Shown here: positions 1 to 6,005 of the stretch, in pieces
Layout: each line of letters opens with the position of its first letter
Position numbering within the stretch: the stretch's first letter is position 1
From: Deltaproteobacteria bacterium
GTDB taxonomy: Bacteria; Desulfobacterota; GWC2-55-46
Direction of reading: 5' to 3'
Assembly: GCA_016219075.1 (NCBI GenBank)
Contig: JACRCJ010000280.1
Location: forward strand, 1-9,559
Length of the DNA: 9,559 nt
Position numbers and translations under genes: made by a program
The notes under the pieces: model-generated
What the model was told of the DNA's origin: nothing
What the model saw: the letters and a program-made list of their open reading frames with translations, nothing else
The model's database searches: none

Positions 1-1221
1 GCGGGGGCCTCGGAAGGAGCGGTTGCGATAGACAAGGCCGACACGGCCTGGCTCCTGGTATCCACGGCGATGGTCATGTTCATGACTCCGGGCCTCGCGA
101 TATTTTACGCGGGGATGGCAAGAAGGAAAAATGTCCTCTCCACGATCATGCAGTCGTTTTTTATATTATGTATCATTACGGTCCAGTGGGTCCTTGCGGG
201 CTACTCTTTAAGCTTCGGCCCCGACATAAGCGGCGTCATCGGTTCTTTGAAATTTTTGGGTCTGAACGATGTCGGGGTCGAGGCGAAGGGCACGATCCCC
301 CATCTCCTGTTCATGGCCTTCCAGGGGATGTTCGCGGCGATAACCGTGGCGCTCATCACCGGGGCGTTCGCCGAGAGGATAAAGTTCCCGGCGGTGATCA
401 TCTTCAGCATCCTCTGGGCTTTCGTGGTCTACGACCCGCTGGCGCACTGGGTCTGGGGAGGGGGCTGGCTGCAAAAGTTAGGCGTTCTGGACTTCGCCGG
501 AGGCATAGTCGTCCACATAAGCTGCGGCATCTCGGCCCTCGTTGCCGCCATATATGTCGGAAAGAGGAGGGGGTTCGCGAAAGAGCATATGCCTCCCCAC
601 AACCTGACGCTGACCGTGATAGGCATGGGGATACTCTGGTTCGGCTGGTTCGGCTTTAACGCCGGAAGCGCCCTTGCCAGCGACGGCGGGGCCGTGGTGG
701 CCTTCGTAACGACGAACACGGCGGCGGCCGTAGGGACCCTTACATGGGCCTTCATAGAATGGGCGCACAGGGGCAAACCCACGATGCTCGGAGCGATGTC
801 CGGGGCCGTGGCCGGGCTCGGCTCGATAACCCCGGCAGCCGGGTTCGTGACCCCGGGGGCGTCGATAGCCATAGGGCTTGTGGGCGGGGCTCTGTGCTAC
901 ATAGCCGTGACGATCATAAAGCCGAAGTTCGCGTACGACGACACGCTGGATGTATTCGGCATCCACGGAATAGCGGGCACATGGGGCACGATAGCCACGG
1001 GCGTCTTCGCCTCGATCGGGGCAACGGGGCTTCTCCACGGCAACCCCTCGCAGCTCGTGAAACAATGCATAGGGGCCGGCATAACGATTGCCTTCTCTGC
1101 CGCCGGCACGCTGGTGCTCCTGAAGATAGTAGACCTTATAGTCGGCTTAAGGGTCACCAAGGAAGAAGAGATACAGGGACTCGACCTCACGCAACACGAG
1201 GAGAGCGGATATAACCTTTAA
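1..1221 (+). CDS. amtB: Ammonium transporter AmtB, copy 1 (5' end cut by window edge)
   Basis: Inner-membrane ammonium channel of the Amt/MEP/Rh family. The reading frame is open from base 1 to TAA at 1219-1221 (406 codons visible). Alignment with the second copy in this window suggests only about 20 N-terminal residues (signal peptide and start) are missing. Visible family signatures, by window codon: AERIKFP, the gating-Phe region FQGMF (107-111), AHWVWG, LDFAGG with the conserved Asp (164), the first pore His in VVHI (172), WFGFNAGS, the second pore His in FGIHG (322), and the C-terminal EEEIQGLDLT tail that in the family contacts the core and PII. The twin-His pore and Asp are intact, so it should be functional. 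It lies upstream of a PII gene, the usual glnK-amtB partnership but in reversed order. It is clearly paralogous to the copy at 2134-3444, and the two differ mainly near the periplasmic loop before the AHWVWG motif. Confidence 0.95.
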   Translation, partial: AGASEGAVAIDKADTAWLLVSTAMVMFMTPGLAIFYAGMARRKNVLSTIMQSFFILCIITVQWVLAGYSLSFGPDISGVIGSLKFLGLNDVGVEAKGTIPHLLFMAFQGMFAAITVALITGAFAERIKFPAVIIFSILWAFVVYDPLAHWVWGGGWLQKLGVLDFAGGIVVHISCGISALVAAIYVGKRRGFAKEHMPPHNLTLTVIGMGILWFGWFGFNAGSALASDGGAVVAFVTTNTAAAVGTLTWAFIEWAHRGKPTMLGAMSGAVAGLGSITPAAGFVTPGASIAIGLVGGALCYIAVTIIKPKFAYDDTLDVFGIHGIAGTWGTIATGVFASIGATGLLHGNPSQLVKQCIGAGITIAFSAAGTLVLLKIVDLIVGLRVTKEEEIQGLDLTQHEESGYNL

Positions 1222-1251
1222 GAGTGTGCTGAAAAGAGTCTTCTTGAGAGA

Positions 1252-1269
1252 ACCTTTTTGTAAAAAGGT
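1252..1269. repeat. Short perfect inverted repeat (left hairpin of the element)
   Basis: ACCTTTTT (1252-1259) pairs perfectly with AAAAAGGT (1262-1269) across a 2-nt centre. It matches in shape and partly in sequence the hairpin near the opposite end of the element (1467-1496), which supports treating the two ends as related inverted arms. Confidence 0.6.
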
Positions 1270-1384
1270 ACTGGCGTACGGCGAATAATGACGAGAGCCG
1301 TTTTGCCGAACCGATTGCAGCAGGCGGACAAGTCGTTTTAAATCTGCCGACCGCACGGTCCTCAAACTCTCTCCAAAAATTTTT

Positions 1385-1445
1385 AGTTCCCTTGGGGGGA
1401 CCCCCATTTTTCAAGGCTTCATGGGGGTTCCCCAAGGGAAGAACT
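1385..1445. repeat. Long imperfect inverted repeat, about 23-25 bp arms
   Basis: The arm 1385-1407 (AGTTCCCTTGGGGGGACC, then CCCAT) is complementary to 1421-1445, with small indels (an extra TTC and a G/A difference), around a 13-nt loop. Each arm is itself locally self-complementary (GGGG-CCCC). The structure is strong enough to fold in RNA or single-stranded DNA, but there is no following T-run on either strand, so I do not call it a terminator. Confidence 0.7.
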
Positions 1446-1466
1446 GAAAGTCTTTGAAGGGGGTCT

Positions 1467-1496
1467 GGGGGACACTTTCTACAGAAAGTTTCCCCC
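1467..1496. repeat. Hairpin, 14-bp arms (right hairpin of the element)
   Basis: GGGGGACACTTTCT (1467-1480) pairs with AGAAAGTTTCCCCC (1483-1496) with one mismatch. On the plus strand it is followed by four to five A residues rather than T, so on that strand it is not a terminator. It is the counterpart of the hairpin at 1252-1269. Confidence 0.65.
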
Positions 1497-1520
1497 AAAA
1501 ACTCTCTTTCAGCGGACTGT

Positions 1521-1554
1521 TAAAGATAAAAAACACGGCACAGGGTTGTGCCGT
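1521..1554 (-). terminator. Terminator-like hairpin facing left
   Basis: ACGGCACA (1535-1542) and TGTGCCGT (1547-1554) form a perfect 8-bp stem with a GGGT loop. Read on the minus strand the stem is followed by a T-rich run (TTTTTTATCTTT, 1533 down to about 1522) and then AACAGT, which leads into the right end of the 295-bp element. There is no minus-strand gene here for it to terminate, so it would act only on antisense transcription or may travel with the element. Confidence 0.5.
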
Positions 1555-1567
1555 TAAGTAAACCGGC

Positions 1568-1615
1568 AAAGGCGCCTTTCGAGGGATTCAGGGAATCCCG
1601 GGAAGGCGCCTTTTT
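1568..1615 (+). terminator. Rho-independent terminator upstream of glnB
   Basis: AAAGGCGCCTT (1568-1578) is complementary to AAGGCGCCTTT (1603-1613). An inner stem GGGATT (1583-1588) pairs with AATCCC (1594-1599), and TTTTT (1611-1615) then ATATTTT follows. It would end transcription coming from amtB1, about 350 bp after that gene's stop codon. Its outer stem is nearly identical to the terminator downstream of amtB2 (3470-3508), which sits only 25 bp after its stop codon. Confidence 0.8.
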
Positions 1616-1626
1616 ATATTTTCAAT

Positions 1627-1654
1627 GTTCTGAAAACCCCGGGGTTTTAAGCCC
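1627..1654 (+). repeat. 28-bp terminator-linked repeat, copy 1
   Basis: Starts GTTCTGAA and ends AAGCCC. The centre AAAACCCCGGGGTTTT (1633-1648) is a perfect 16-bp palindrome. It begins about 4 nt after the terminator T-run and lies 52-80 bp before the glnB start codon. By my alignment it matches copy 3 (3512-3539) at 25 of 28 positions and the inverted copy 2 (2059-2086) at 22 of 28. It could be a dispersed REP-like unit or a regulator's operator. Confidence 0.65.
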
Positions 1655-1706
1655 GGTGAGGGTTCATTGTTCAAGGGTTTTAATCTTAACGGGAGGTGAG
1701 GAGCGG

Positions 1707-2045
1707 ATGAAGAAGATAGAGGCGATAATAAAGCCGTTCAAGCTCGACGAGGTGAAAAAGGCGTTGAACGACCTCGCCATCGAGGGCATGACGGTCTCGG
1801 AGGTGAAGGGGTTCGGCAGGCAGAAGGGGCACACCGAGTTCTACAGGGGGGCCGAGTACTCGGTAGATTTCCTCCCAAAGATAAAGATAGAGATCGTCAC
1901 GACCGACGGTATGGCGGCGAAAGTCGTAGAGGCCATAGTCGCTGCGTCGAGGACCGGCAAGATCGGCGACGGCAAGATATTCGTCGTCCCGGTCGAGGAG
2001 GCCGTGAGGATAAGGACCGGGGAGACCGGGGAAGAGGCGCTGTAA
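1707..2045 (+). CDS. glnB: PII nitrogen regulatory protein (GlnB/GlnK)
   Basis: Trimeric cytoplasmic signal protein, 112 residues, exactly the family length. It binds ATP/ADP and 2-oxoglutarate and controls AmtB, NtrB and adenylyltransferase. Landmarks: N-terminal MKKIEAIIKPFKLDEVK, the T-loop signature with Tyr46 and Tyr51 (RGAEYSVDF; Tyr51 is the uridylylation site in proteobacteria), the nucleotide-binding B-loop TGKIGDGK (83-90), and Arg101/Arg103 in the C-loop with the RTGE ending. The start at 1707 is chosen because GGGAGGTGAG lies 6 bp upstream and the protein then begins like other PII proteins; the frame stays open further 5' but that part runs through a terminator and a repeat. Its N-terminus resembles GlnB, while its place next to two amtB genes is typical of GlnK, so the paralogue name is uncertain. 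It lies 88 bp before amtB copy 2 and is probably cotranscribed with it. Confidence 0.97.
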   Translation: MKKIEAIIKPFKLDEVKKALNDLAIEGMTVSEVKGFGRQKGHTEFYRGAEYSVDFLPKIKIEIVTTDGMAAKVVEAIVAASRTGKIGDGKIFVVPVEEAVRIRTGETGEEAL

Positions 2046-2058
2046 ATGAGCCCTCCCT

Positions 2059-2086
2059 GGTCTTAAAAACCCCTGGGCTTCAGAAC
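2059..2086 (-). repeat. 28-bp terminator-linked repeat, copy 2 (inverted)
   Basis: Read on the minus strand it starts GTTCTGAA, has the centre CCCAGGGGTTTTT and ends AAGACC, matching copy 1 at 22 of 28 positions by my alignment. In its own orientation it too begins just after a hairpin and T-rich run (2115 down to 2088). It lies between the glnB stop codon and the amtB2 ribosome binding site. Confidence 0.55.
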
Positions 2087-2087
2087 T

Positions 2088-2115
2088 GTTAAAAATAAAA
2101 GCCGCTTAAAAAGCG
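2088..2115 (-). terminator. Weak terminator-like hairpin facing left
   Basis: CGCTT (2103-2107) pairs with AAGCG (2111-2115) across AAA. On the minus strand it is followed by GCTTTTATTTTTAACA, then by repeat copy 2. The stem is only 5 bp, so efficient termination is doubtful, and there is no minus-strand gene nearby. It is listed mainly because its layout parallels 1521-1554. Confidence 0.35.
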
Positions 2116-2133
2116 ATTTCATACGGAGGGGAT

Positions 2134-3444
2134 ATGTTCAGGAAAGTGATGCCTTTGATGCTCTTTTTGGTTTTGACGCCCTTGGCGGCCTCTGCGGAGA
2201 CGGCGGGGGCGAAGATAGACACCGGGGACACGGCGTGGGTCCTGATCTCAACGGCGTTCGTTCTGCTGATGACGGCTCCGGGCCTCGCGCTCTTTTACGG
2301 AGGAATGGTGAGGAAGAAAAACGTGCTCTCGGTACTCATGCAGTCCTTCGTCATACTCTGCGTCGTAAGCATCCAGTGGGTCCTCTGGGGCTATAGCATC
2401 GCCTTCAGCCCCGACGCCTTCGGCGGGCTTTTCGGCGGGCTTGGCTGGGCGGGCTTGAACGGAGTCGGCGTCGAGCCTAACGCGGACTATGCCGCCACCA
2501 TCCCCCATCAGGCGTTCATGATATTCCAGATGATGTTCGCGGTCATCACCCCGGCCCTTATAACAGGGGCGTTCGCCGAGAGGATGAAGTTCCCGGCCTT
2601 CCTCGTCTTTACCGTACTCTGGACGACCCTGGTCTACGATCCTATTGCGCACTGGGTCTGGGGAGTTGGCGGGTGGCTCAGGGTGCTTGGCGCGCTGGAC
2701 TTCGCCGGGGGCACGGTCGTGCACATAAGCTCCGGGGCATCGGCCCTGGCCGCCGCGCTGGTGCTCGGCAGGAGAAAGGGTTACATGAGCGAGATAATGG
2801 CCCCGCATAACCTCCCGATGACGGTCATGGGGGCCGGGCTTCTGTGGTTCGGGTGGTTCGGGTTCAACGCCGGGAGCTCTCTCGGGGCAAACGGATTAGC
2901 GGCCTCGGCCTTCGTGGTGACCAACACGGCGGCCGCCGCCGCGGCCCTCTCCTGGATGTTCGTGGAGTGGGCGCACAGGGGCAAGCCGACCATGCTGGGA
3001 CTCGCCTCCGGGGCGGTTGCCGGGCTTGTGGCTATAACCCCGGCCGCGGGGTTCGTATCCGTGGCGTCCGCGATAGTGCTCGGGGGCGCGGCAGGCGTTG
3101 TCTGCTACCTTGCGGTAAGTTTCCTTAAGCCCCTTTTCAGGTACGACGACTCGCTTGACGCCTTCGGCATTCACGGCGTGGGCGGGGCCTGGGGGGCCGT
3201 GGCCACGGGGCTCTTCGCCTCGGTGGCGGTGAATTCCGGCGGGGCGGACGGGCTTTTTAACGGCAGCGCGGCGCTCCTTGGCAAGCAGCTGATAGCGATA
3301 GGCGCCTCCGCCTCTTACTCGTTCGTCGCCACCTTCGTGATACTTAAGGCGGTGAGCGCGGTAGTGGGCGTGAGGGCGAGCGTGGAGGAAGAGATACAGG
3401 GGCTCGACCTGACAGAACACAGCGAGAGCGGGTATACGGCCTGA
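2134..3444 (+). CDS. amtB: Ammonium transporter AmtB, copy 2
   Basis: Complete Amt-family ammonium channel of the inner membrane, 436 residues, with a cleavable signal peptide (basic MFRK, hydrophobic core, ASA about residues 19-21). About 11 membrane segments follow. By alignment with E. coli AmtB: gating Phe residues F131/F135, W176 in AHWVWG, Asp189 in LDFAGG, pore His197 and His347, and F244/S248 in WFGFNAGS. The C-terminal EEEIQGLDLTEHSESGY tail is the conserved cytoplasmic region that works with PII. The start at 2134 has GGAGGGG a few bases upstream and gives an intact signal peptide. It follows glnB by 88 bp, the normal glnK-amtB order, so PII probably blocks this channel in ammonium-replete cells. 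A terminator lies 25 bp after the stop codon. It is paralogous to the copy at the left edge and likely arose by local duplication. Confidence 0.97.
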   Translation: MFRKVMPLMLFLVLTPLAASAETAGAKIDTGDTAWVLISTAFVLLMTAPGLALFYGGMVRKKNVLSVLMQSFVILCVVSIQWVLWGYSIAFSPDAFGGLFGGLGWAGLNGVGVEPNADYAATIPHQAFMIFQMMFAVITPALITGAFAERMKFPAFLVFTVLWTTLVYDPIAHWVWGVGGWLRVLGALDFAGGTVVHISSGASALAAALVLGRRKGYMSEIMAPHNLPMTVMGAGLLWFGWFGFNAGSSLGANGLAASAFVVTNTAAAAAALSWMFVEWAHRGKPTMLGLASGAVAGLVAITPAAGFVSVASAIVLGGAAGVVCYLAVSFLKPLFRYDDSLDAFGIHGVGGAWGAVATGLFASVAVNSGGADGLFNGSAALLGKQLIAIGASASYSFVATFVILKAVSAVVGVRASVEEEIQGLDLTEHSESGYTA

Positions 3445-3469
3445 CTTTAAACAAGACCGGTTAACTGGC

Positions 3470-3508
3470 AAAGGCGCCTTGTCGACACGGGCGCCTTTAG
3501 CTTTTTTT
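3470..3508 (+). terminator. Rho-independent terminator after amtB2
   Basis: AAAGGCGCC (3470-3478) pairs with GGCGCCTTT (3490-3498) over an 11-nt loop containing GTCGAC, followed by AGC and seven T (3502-3508). The T-run is offset 3 nt from the stem, which may weaken it. The outer stem is shared with the terminator at 1568-1615. Confidence 0.75.
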
Positions 3509-3511
3509 AGC

Positions 3512-3539
3512 GTTCTGAAAACCCCGTGGTTCCAAGCCC
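3512..3539 (+). repeat. 28-bp terminator-linked repeat, copy 3
   Basis: Begins GTTCTGAAAACCCC, centre CCCCGTGG, ends AAGCCC. It differs from copy 1 at 3 of 28 positions, and two of the changes break the perfect palindrome on the right arm. It starts 3 nt after the amtB2 terminator T-run and lies 34-61 bp before the nirB start. Confidence 0.65.
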
Positions 3540-3572
3540 ATGGAGGGATCACTACGCAAAAGGAAAGACGAT

Positions 3573-5975
3573 ATGAAGAACTCAAAAGGAAAGACAAGGC
3601 TTGTGGTCATCGGCAACGGCATGGCCTCGTCGGCCTTCCTCGACGAGCTCGTGAAAACGGACCCTGAGCGGTACGACATAACGGTATTAGGCAAGGAGAG
3701 GCACCCGAACTACAACAGGGTGCTCCTCTCCCATGTGCTGACCGGCGAGAAGACGCTAAAGGAGATACTGCTCCACGAACCGGACTGGTACGAAAAAGCC
3801 GGGATAAGGCTCCGGACCGGCGTAAAGGTCACCGCCATAAAAAGAGGCGCTCACGCCGTAGTCCTCGACGACGGAGGCACGGTCGCCTACGACAGGCTGG
3901 TCCTTGCCACAGGGTCAGTCCCCATCGTCCCGAAGATACCGGGGGCGGAAAAAGAAGGGGTCGTCTCTTTCAGGGACATTGACGACTGCGAAAAGATAAG
4001 GAGGCTTTCTTCGGGAGGAGCGAAGGCCGTGGTCATAGGCGGGGGGCTTTTGGGGCTCGAGGCGGCGTGGGGCCTTAAAAAGCTCGGCATGGACGTGACG
4101 GTTGTGCACCTGGCGGAGCGTCTCATGGAAAGGCAGCTTGACAGAGTAGCGGCCTCTTTCCTGAAAGAAGATATCGAAAGGCTCGGCATAAATGTCCTCT
4201 TGAGCAAAGAGGCCGTGGAGTTCGAAGGCGGGGCCGGGGTAGAGGGGGTGGTCTTTAAAGACGGCGAAAGAATCCCCGCGGACCTTGCCGTAGTCTCCAT
4301 CGGCATAAGGCCCAACATAGAGCTCGCCGCCTCCTCGGGCATATACACTCAAAGGGGCATAGTCGTAAGCGACACGATGCAGACGTACGACCCGGCCGTC
4401 TGGGCCCTCGGCGAATGCGTAGAGCACAGGGGAGCCACCTTCGGCCTCGTTGCCCCGCTCTTCGAGCAGGCGTCCGTGCTCTCCAACCACCTGGCCGGGG
4501 ACTGCCGTCTTGTCTTCAGTCAAAAGCCCACTTCGGCGCGCCTGAAAGTCCCGGGCATAGAGCTCTACTCGGCGGGAAAGACGGAGGGGGAGAAGGGGGC
4601 CGAGCCGGTCGAGTATATCGACAGGGGCGAAAGGATTTATAAAAAGCTCATCATAAGGGACCAGAGGATCGAGGGGATAATAATGTACGGGGAGTGCTCC
4701 GCGGGCCCCGCTCTCTTTACCGCTCTTCTTCAGAAGGACGACATCTCCGGCAGGAGGCAGGTCCTCTTAAGCGGCGCGGCCGGCTCGTCGTTCAGGCTCT
4801 CTGAATCGATGCCGGATTCGGCGATAGTCTGCGGATGCAACGGAGTCACCAAAGGGATGATAAAGGAGGCGATAGAGAAAAAGGGGCTCTTTACGAGAGA
4901 GGATGTGGCGAGGGAGACAAAGGCGTCGAGTTCATGCGGCGGGTGCTCTTCCGTCGTGGACAGGCTCCTTGAAGAGACGCTCGGGTCGAACTTTCAGCCC
5001 GCCTCCGGCCCCCGGAGGATCTGCGGCTGCACGATATACACGAGGGACGACGTCATAAAAAACATAAGGGAGAGGAGGCTTACTACCGTCAGCGCCGTGA
5101 TGGAGACCCTCGGCTGGGAGACGGTCGGGTGCGACAGGTGCCGTCCGGCCATCAACTACTACATCTCCATGGTCTGGCCCGCCGAGGCCGAGGACGACCT
5201 CACTTCAAGACTCGTAAACGAGCGGGTGCATGCCAACATACAGAAGGACGGGACCTTCTCGGTGGTGCCGAGGATGTGGGGAGGGGCCACGACCCCTGAG
5301 GAGCTCAAGAGGATAGCCGACGCCGCGCTTAAGTACTCAGTGCCCCTGGTGAAGCTCACGGGCGGGCAGAGGATAGCGCTCCTTGGGGTCAAAAAGGACG
5401 ACCTGCCCGGAGTGTGGAGGGATATCGGCATGCCTTCGGGCTACGCCTACGGCAAGGCCGTAAGGACCGTAAAGACCTGCGTGGGTGCCGAGTACTGCAG
5501 GTACGGCACGCAAAATTCGCTTGCCACAGGCATAGAGCTTGAGAAGGTCTTCAACGGCCTCTGGATGCCCGCGAAGGTAAAGATGTCCGTGGCCGGGTGC
5601 CCGAGGAACTGCGCCGAGTCCTCGATAAAGGACATAGGCGTCGTAGGCGTGGCCGGAGGCTGGGAGGTCTACGCGGGCGGGTGCGGAGGCATAGAGCTTA
5701 AGGCGGCTGAGAAGCTTGCGACCGTAAAGACCGCCGAAGAGGTCATCGAGATAGCCGGGGCGCTCCTTCAGTACTACAGGGAAGACGCCGAGTACGGGGA
5801 GAGGATATTCAAGTGGATCGGGCGCAAGCCCTTCGGGGAGGTCAAAAAGGCCGTTGTGGACGACCTTGAAAACAGAAGAGGACTCTTCTCAAGGATAGGC
5901 GAAGCGATGAAGAGGGTCTCGGACCCGTGGAAGGAGAGGGCCGGTAAAGAGAGCGTTGTGCGTGCGCCCGTATGA
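3573..5975 (+). CDS. nirB: Nitrite reductase [NAD(P)H] large subunit NirB
   Basis: Cytoplasmic siroheme enzyme reducing nitrite to ammonium with NAD(P)H, 800 residues (E. coli NirB is about 847). Domains in order: FAD-binding GNGMASS (14-20), NAD(P)-binding Rossmann motif IGGGLLGLEA (155-164), FAD-contact motif WALGEC (277-282), a first BFD-type [2Fe-2S] set C420/C422/C455/C458, a second C484/C486/C520/C523, then the sulfite/nitrite reductase half domain and siroheme-[4Fe-4S] ligands C636-x5-C642 and C676-x3-C680 (GCPRNC). All cofactor cysteines are present. The start at 3573 is preferred: AAAAGGAAAG lies just upstream and the FAD motif follows at the usual distance. An ATG at 3540 adds 11 residues but lies at the edge of a repeat and has no ribosome binding site. 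No nirD small subunit follows; the next gene, thiE, is convergent. Position 704 is Cys where, from memory, relatives usually have Asn in a GNGG-like motif. A sulfite reductase role is less likely given the NirB-type domain order. Confidence 0.95.
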   Translation: MKNSKGKTRLVVIGNGMASSAFLDELVKTDPERYDITVLGKERHPNYNRVLLSHVLTGEKTLKEILLHEPDWYEKAGIRLRTGVKVTAIKRGAHAVVLDDGGTVAYDRLVLATGSVPIVPKIPGAEKEGVVSFRDIDDCEKIRRLSSGGAKAVVIGGGLLGLEAAWGLKKLGMDVTVVHLAERLMERQLDRVAASFLKEDIERLGINVLLSKEAVEFEGGAGVEGVVFKDGERIPADLAVVSIGIRPNIELAASSGIYTQRGIVVSDTMQTYDPAVWALGECVEHRGATFGLVAPLFEQASVLSNHLAGDCRLVFSQKPTSARLKVPGIELYSAGKTEGEKGAEPVEYIDRGERIYKKLIIRDQRIEGIIMYGECSAGPALFTALLQKDDISGRRQVLLSGAAGSSFRLSESMPDSAIVCGCNGVTKGMIKEAIEKKGLFTREDVARETKASSSCGGCSSVVDRLLEETLGSNFQPASGPRRICGCTIYTRDDVIKNIRERRLTTVSAVMETLGWETVGCDRCRPAINYYISMVWPAEAEDDLTSRLVNERVHANIQKDGTFSVVPRMWGGATTPEELKRIADAALKYSVPLVKLTGGQRIALLGVKKDDLPGVWRDIGMPSGYAYGKAVRTVKTCVGAEYCRYGTQNSLATGIELEKVFNGLWMPAKVKMSVAGCPRNCAESSIKDIGVVGVAGGWEVYAGGCGGIELKAAEKLATVKTAEEVIEIAGALLQYYREDAEYGERIFKWIGRKPFGEVKKAVVDDLENRRGLFSRIGEAMKRVSDPWKERAGKESVVRAPV

Positions 5976-6005
5976 ACGGCGAGGGCCGGGCACAAAGAGA
6001 CGAGC

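Larger units (their letters stand above)
1224..1517. repeat. ~295-bp element with inverted ends and internal hairpins
   Basis: The ends are inverted relative to each other. The left end at 1224 reads GTGTGCTGAAAAGAG on the plus strand; the right end read inward on the minus strand from 1517 is GTCCGCTGAAAGAGAG. Just inside each end sits a similar hairpin (1252-1269 and 1467-1496) of the form CTTTYTGTARAAAG. The interior holds a long imperfect inverted repeat (1385-1407 with 1421-1445). No coding sequence is recognisable in it; the small minus-strand frames here have no family features. It fills the space between the amtB1 stop codon and a terminator that, by comparison with amtB2, would normally lie about 25 bp after the stop. 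I infer a non-autonomous MITE-like or REP-like insertion. No target-site duplication is evident and exact boundaries are approximate. Confidence 0.55.

Noticed and set aside
1187..1498. Minus-strand open frame of 103 codons over the inverted-repeat element
   Set aside because: It overlaps the end of amtB1, consists largely of hairpin arms, has no recognisable family motif and no clear ribosome binding site; it is explained by the repeat.
1548..1706. In-frame 53-codon N-terminal extension of the PII protein
   Set aside because: It runs through a terminator and the 28-bp repeat, has no ribosome binding site at 1548, and PII proteins start at the MKKIEAIIKPFK position with a good Shine-Dalgarno sequence just before 1707.
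2248..2808. Long open frame antisense to amtB2, and similar ones antisense to ntrC, ntrB and nirB (for example 7233-7772 and 8817-9269)
   Set aside because: High-GC codon bias produces long shadow frames. Their translations are low-complexity Arg/Gly/His/Pro-rich and the opposite strand carries unmistakable conserved genes.
3465..3482. TGGCAAAGGCGCCTTG read as a sigma54 -24/-12 promoter before nirB
   Set aside because: The GG to GC spacing is wrong by 2 bases, the sequence is the left stem of a clear terminator, and no other consensus-like site was found in the gene leaders.
3540..3572. Alternative nirB start at ATG 3540
   Set aside because: It touches the end of repeat copy 3, has no Shine-Dalgarno sequence, and the added MEGSLRKRKDD is not family-like; 3573 has AAAAGGAAAG upstream.
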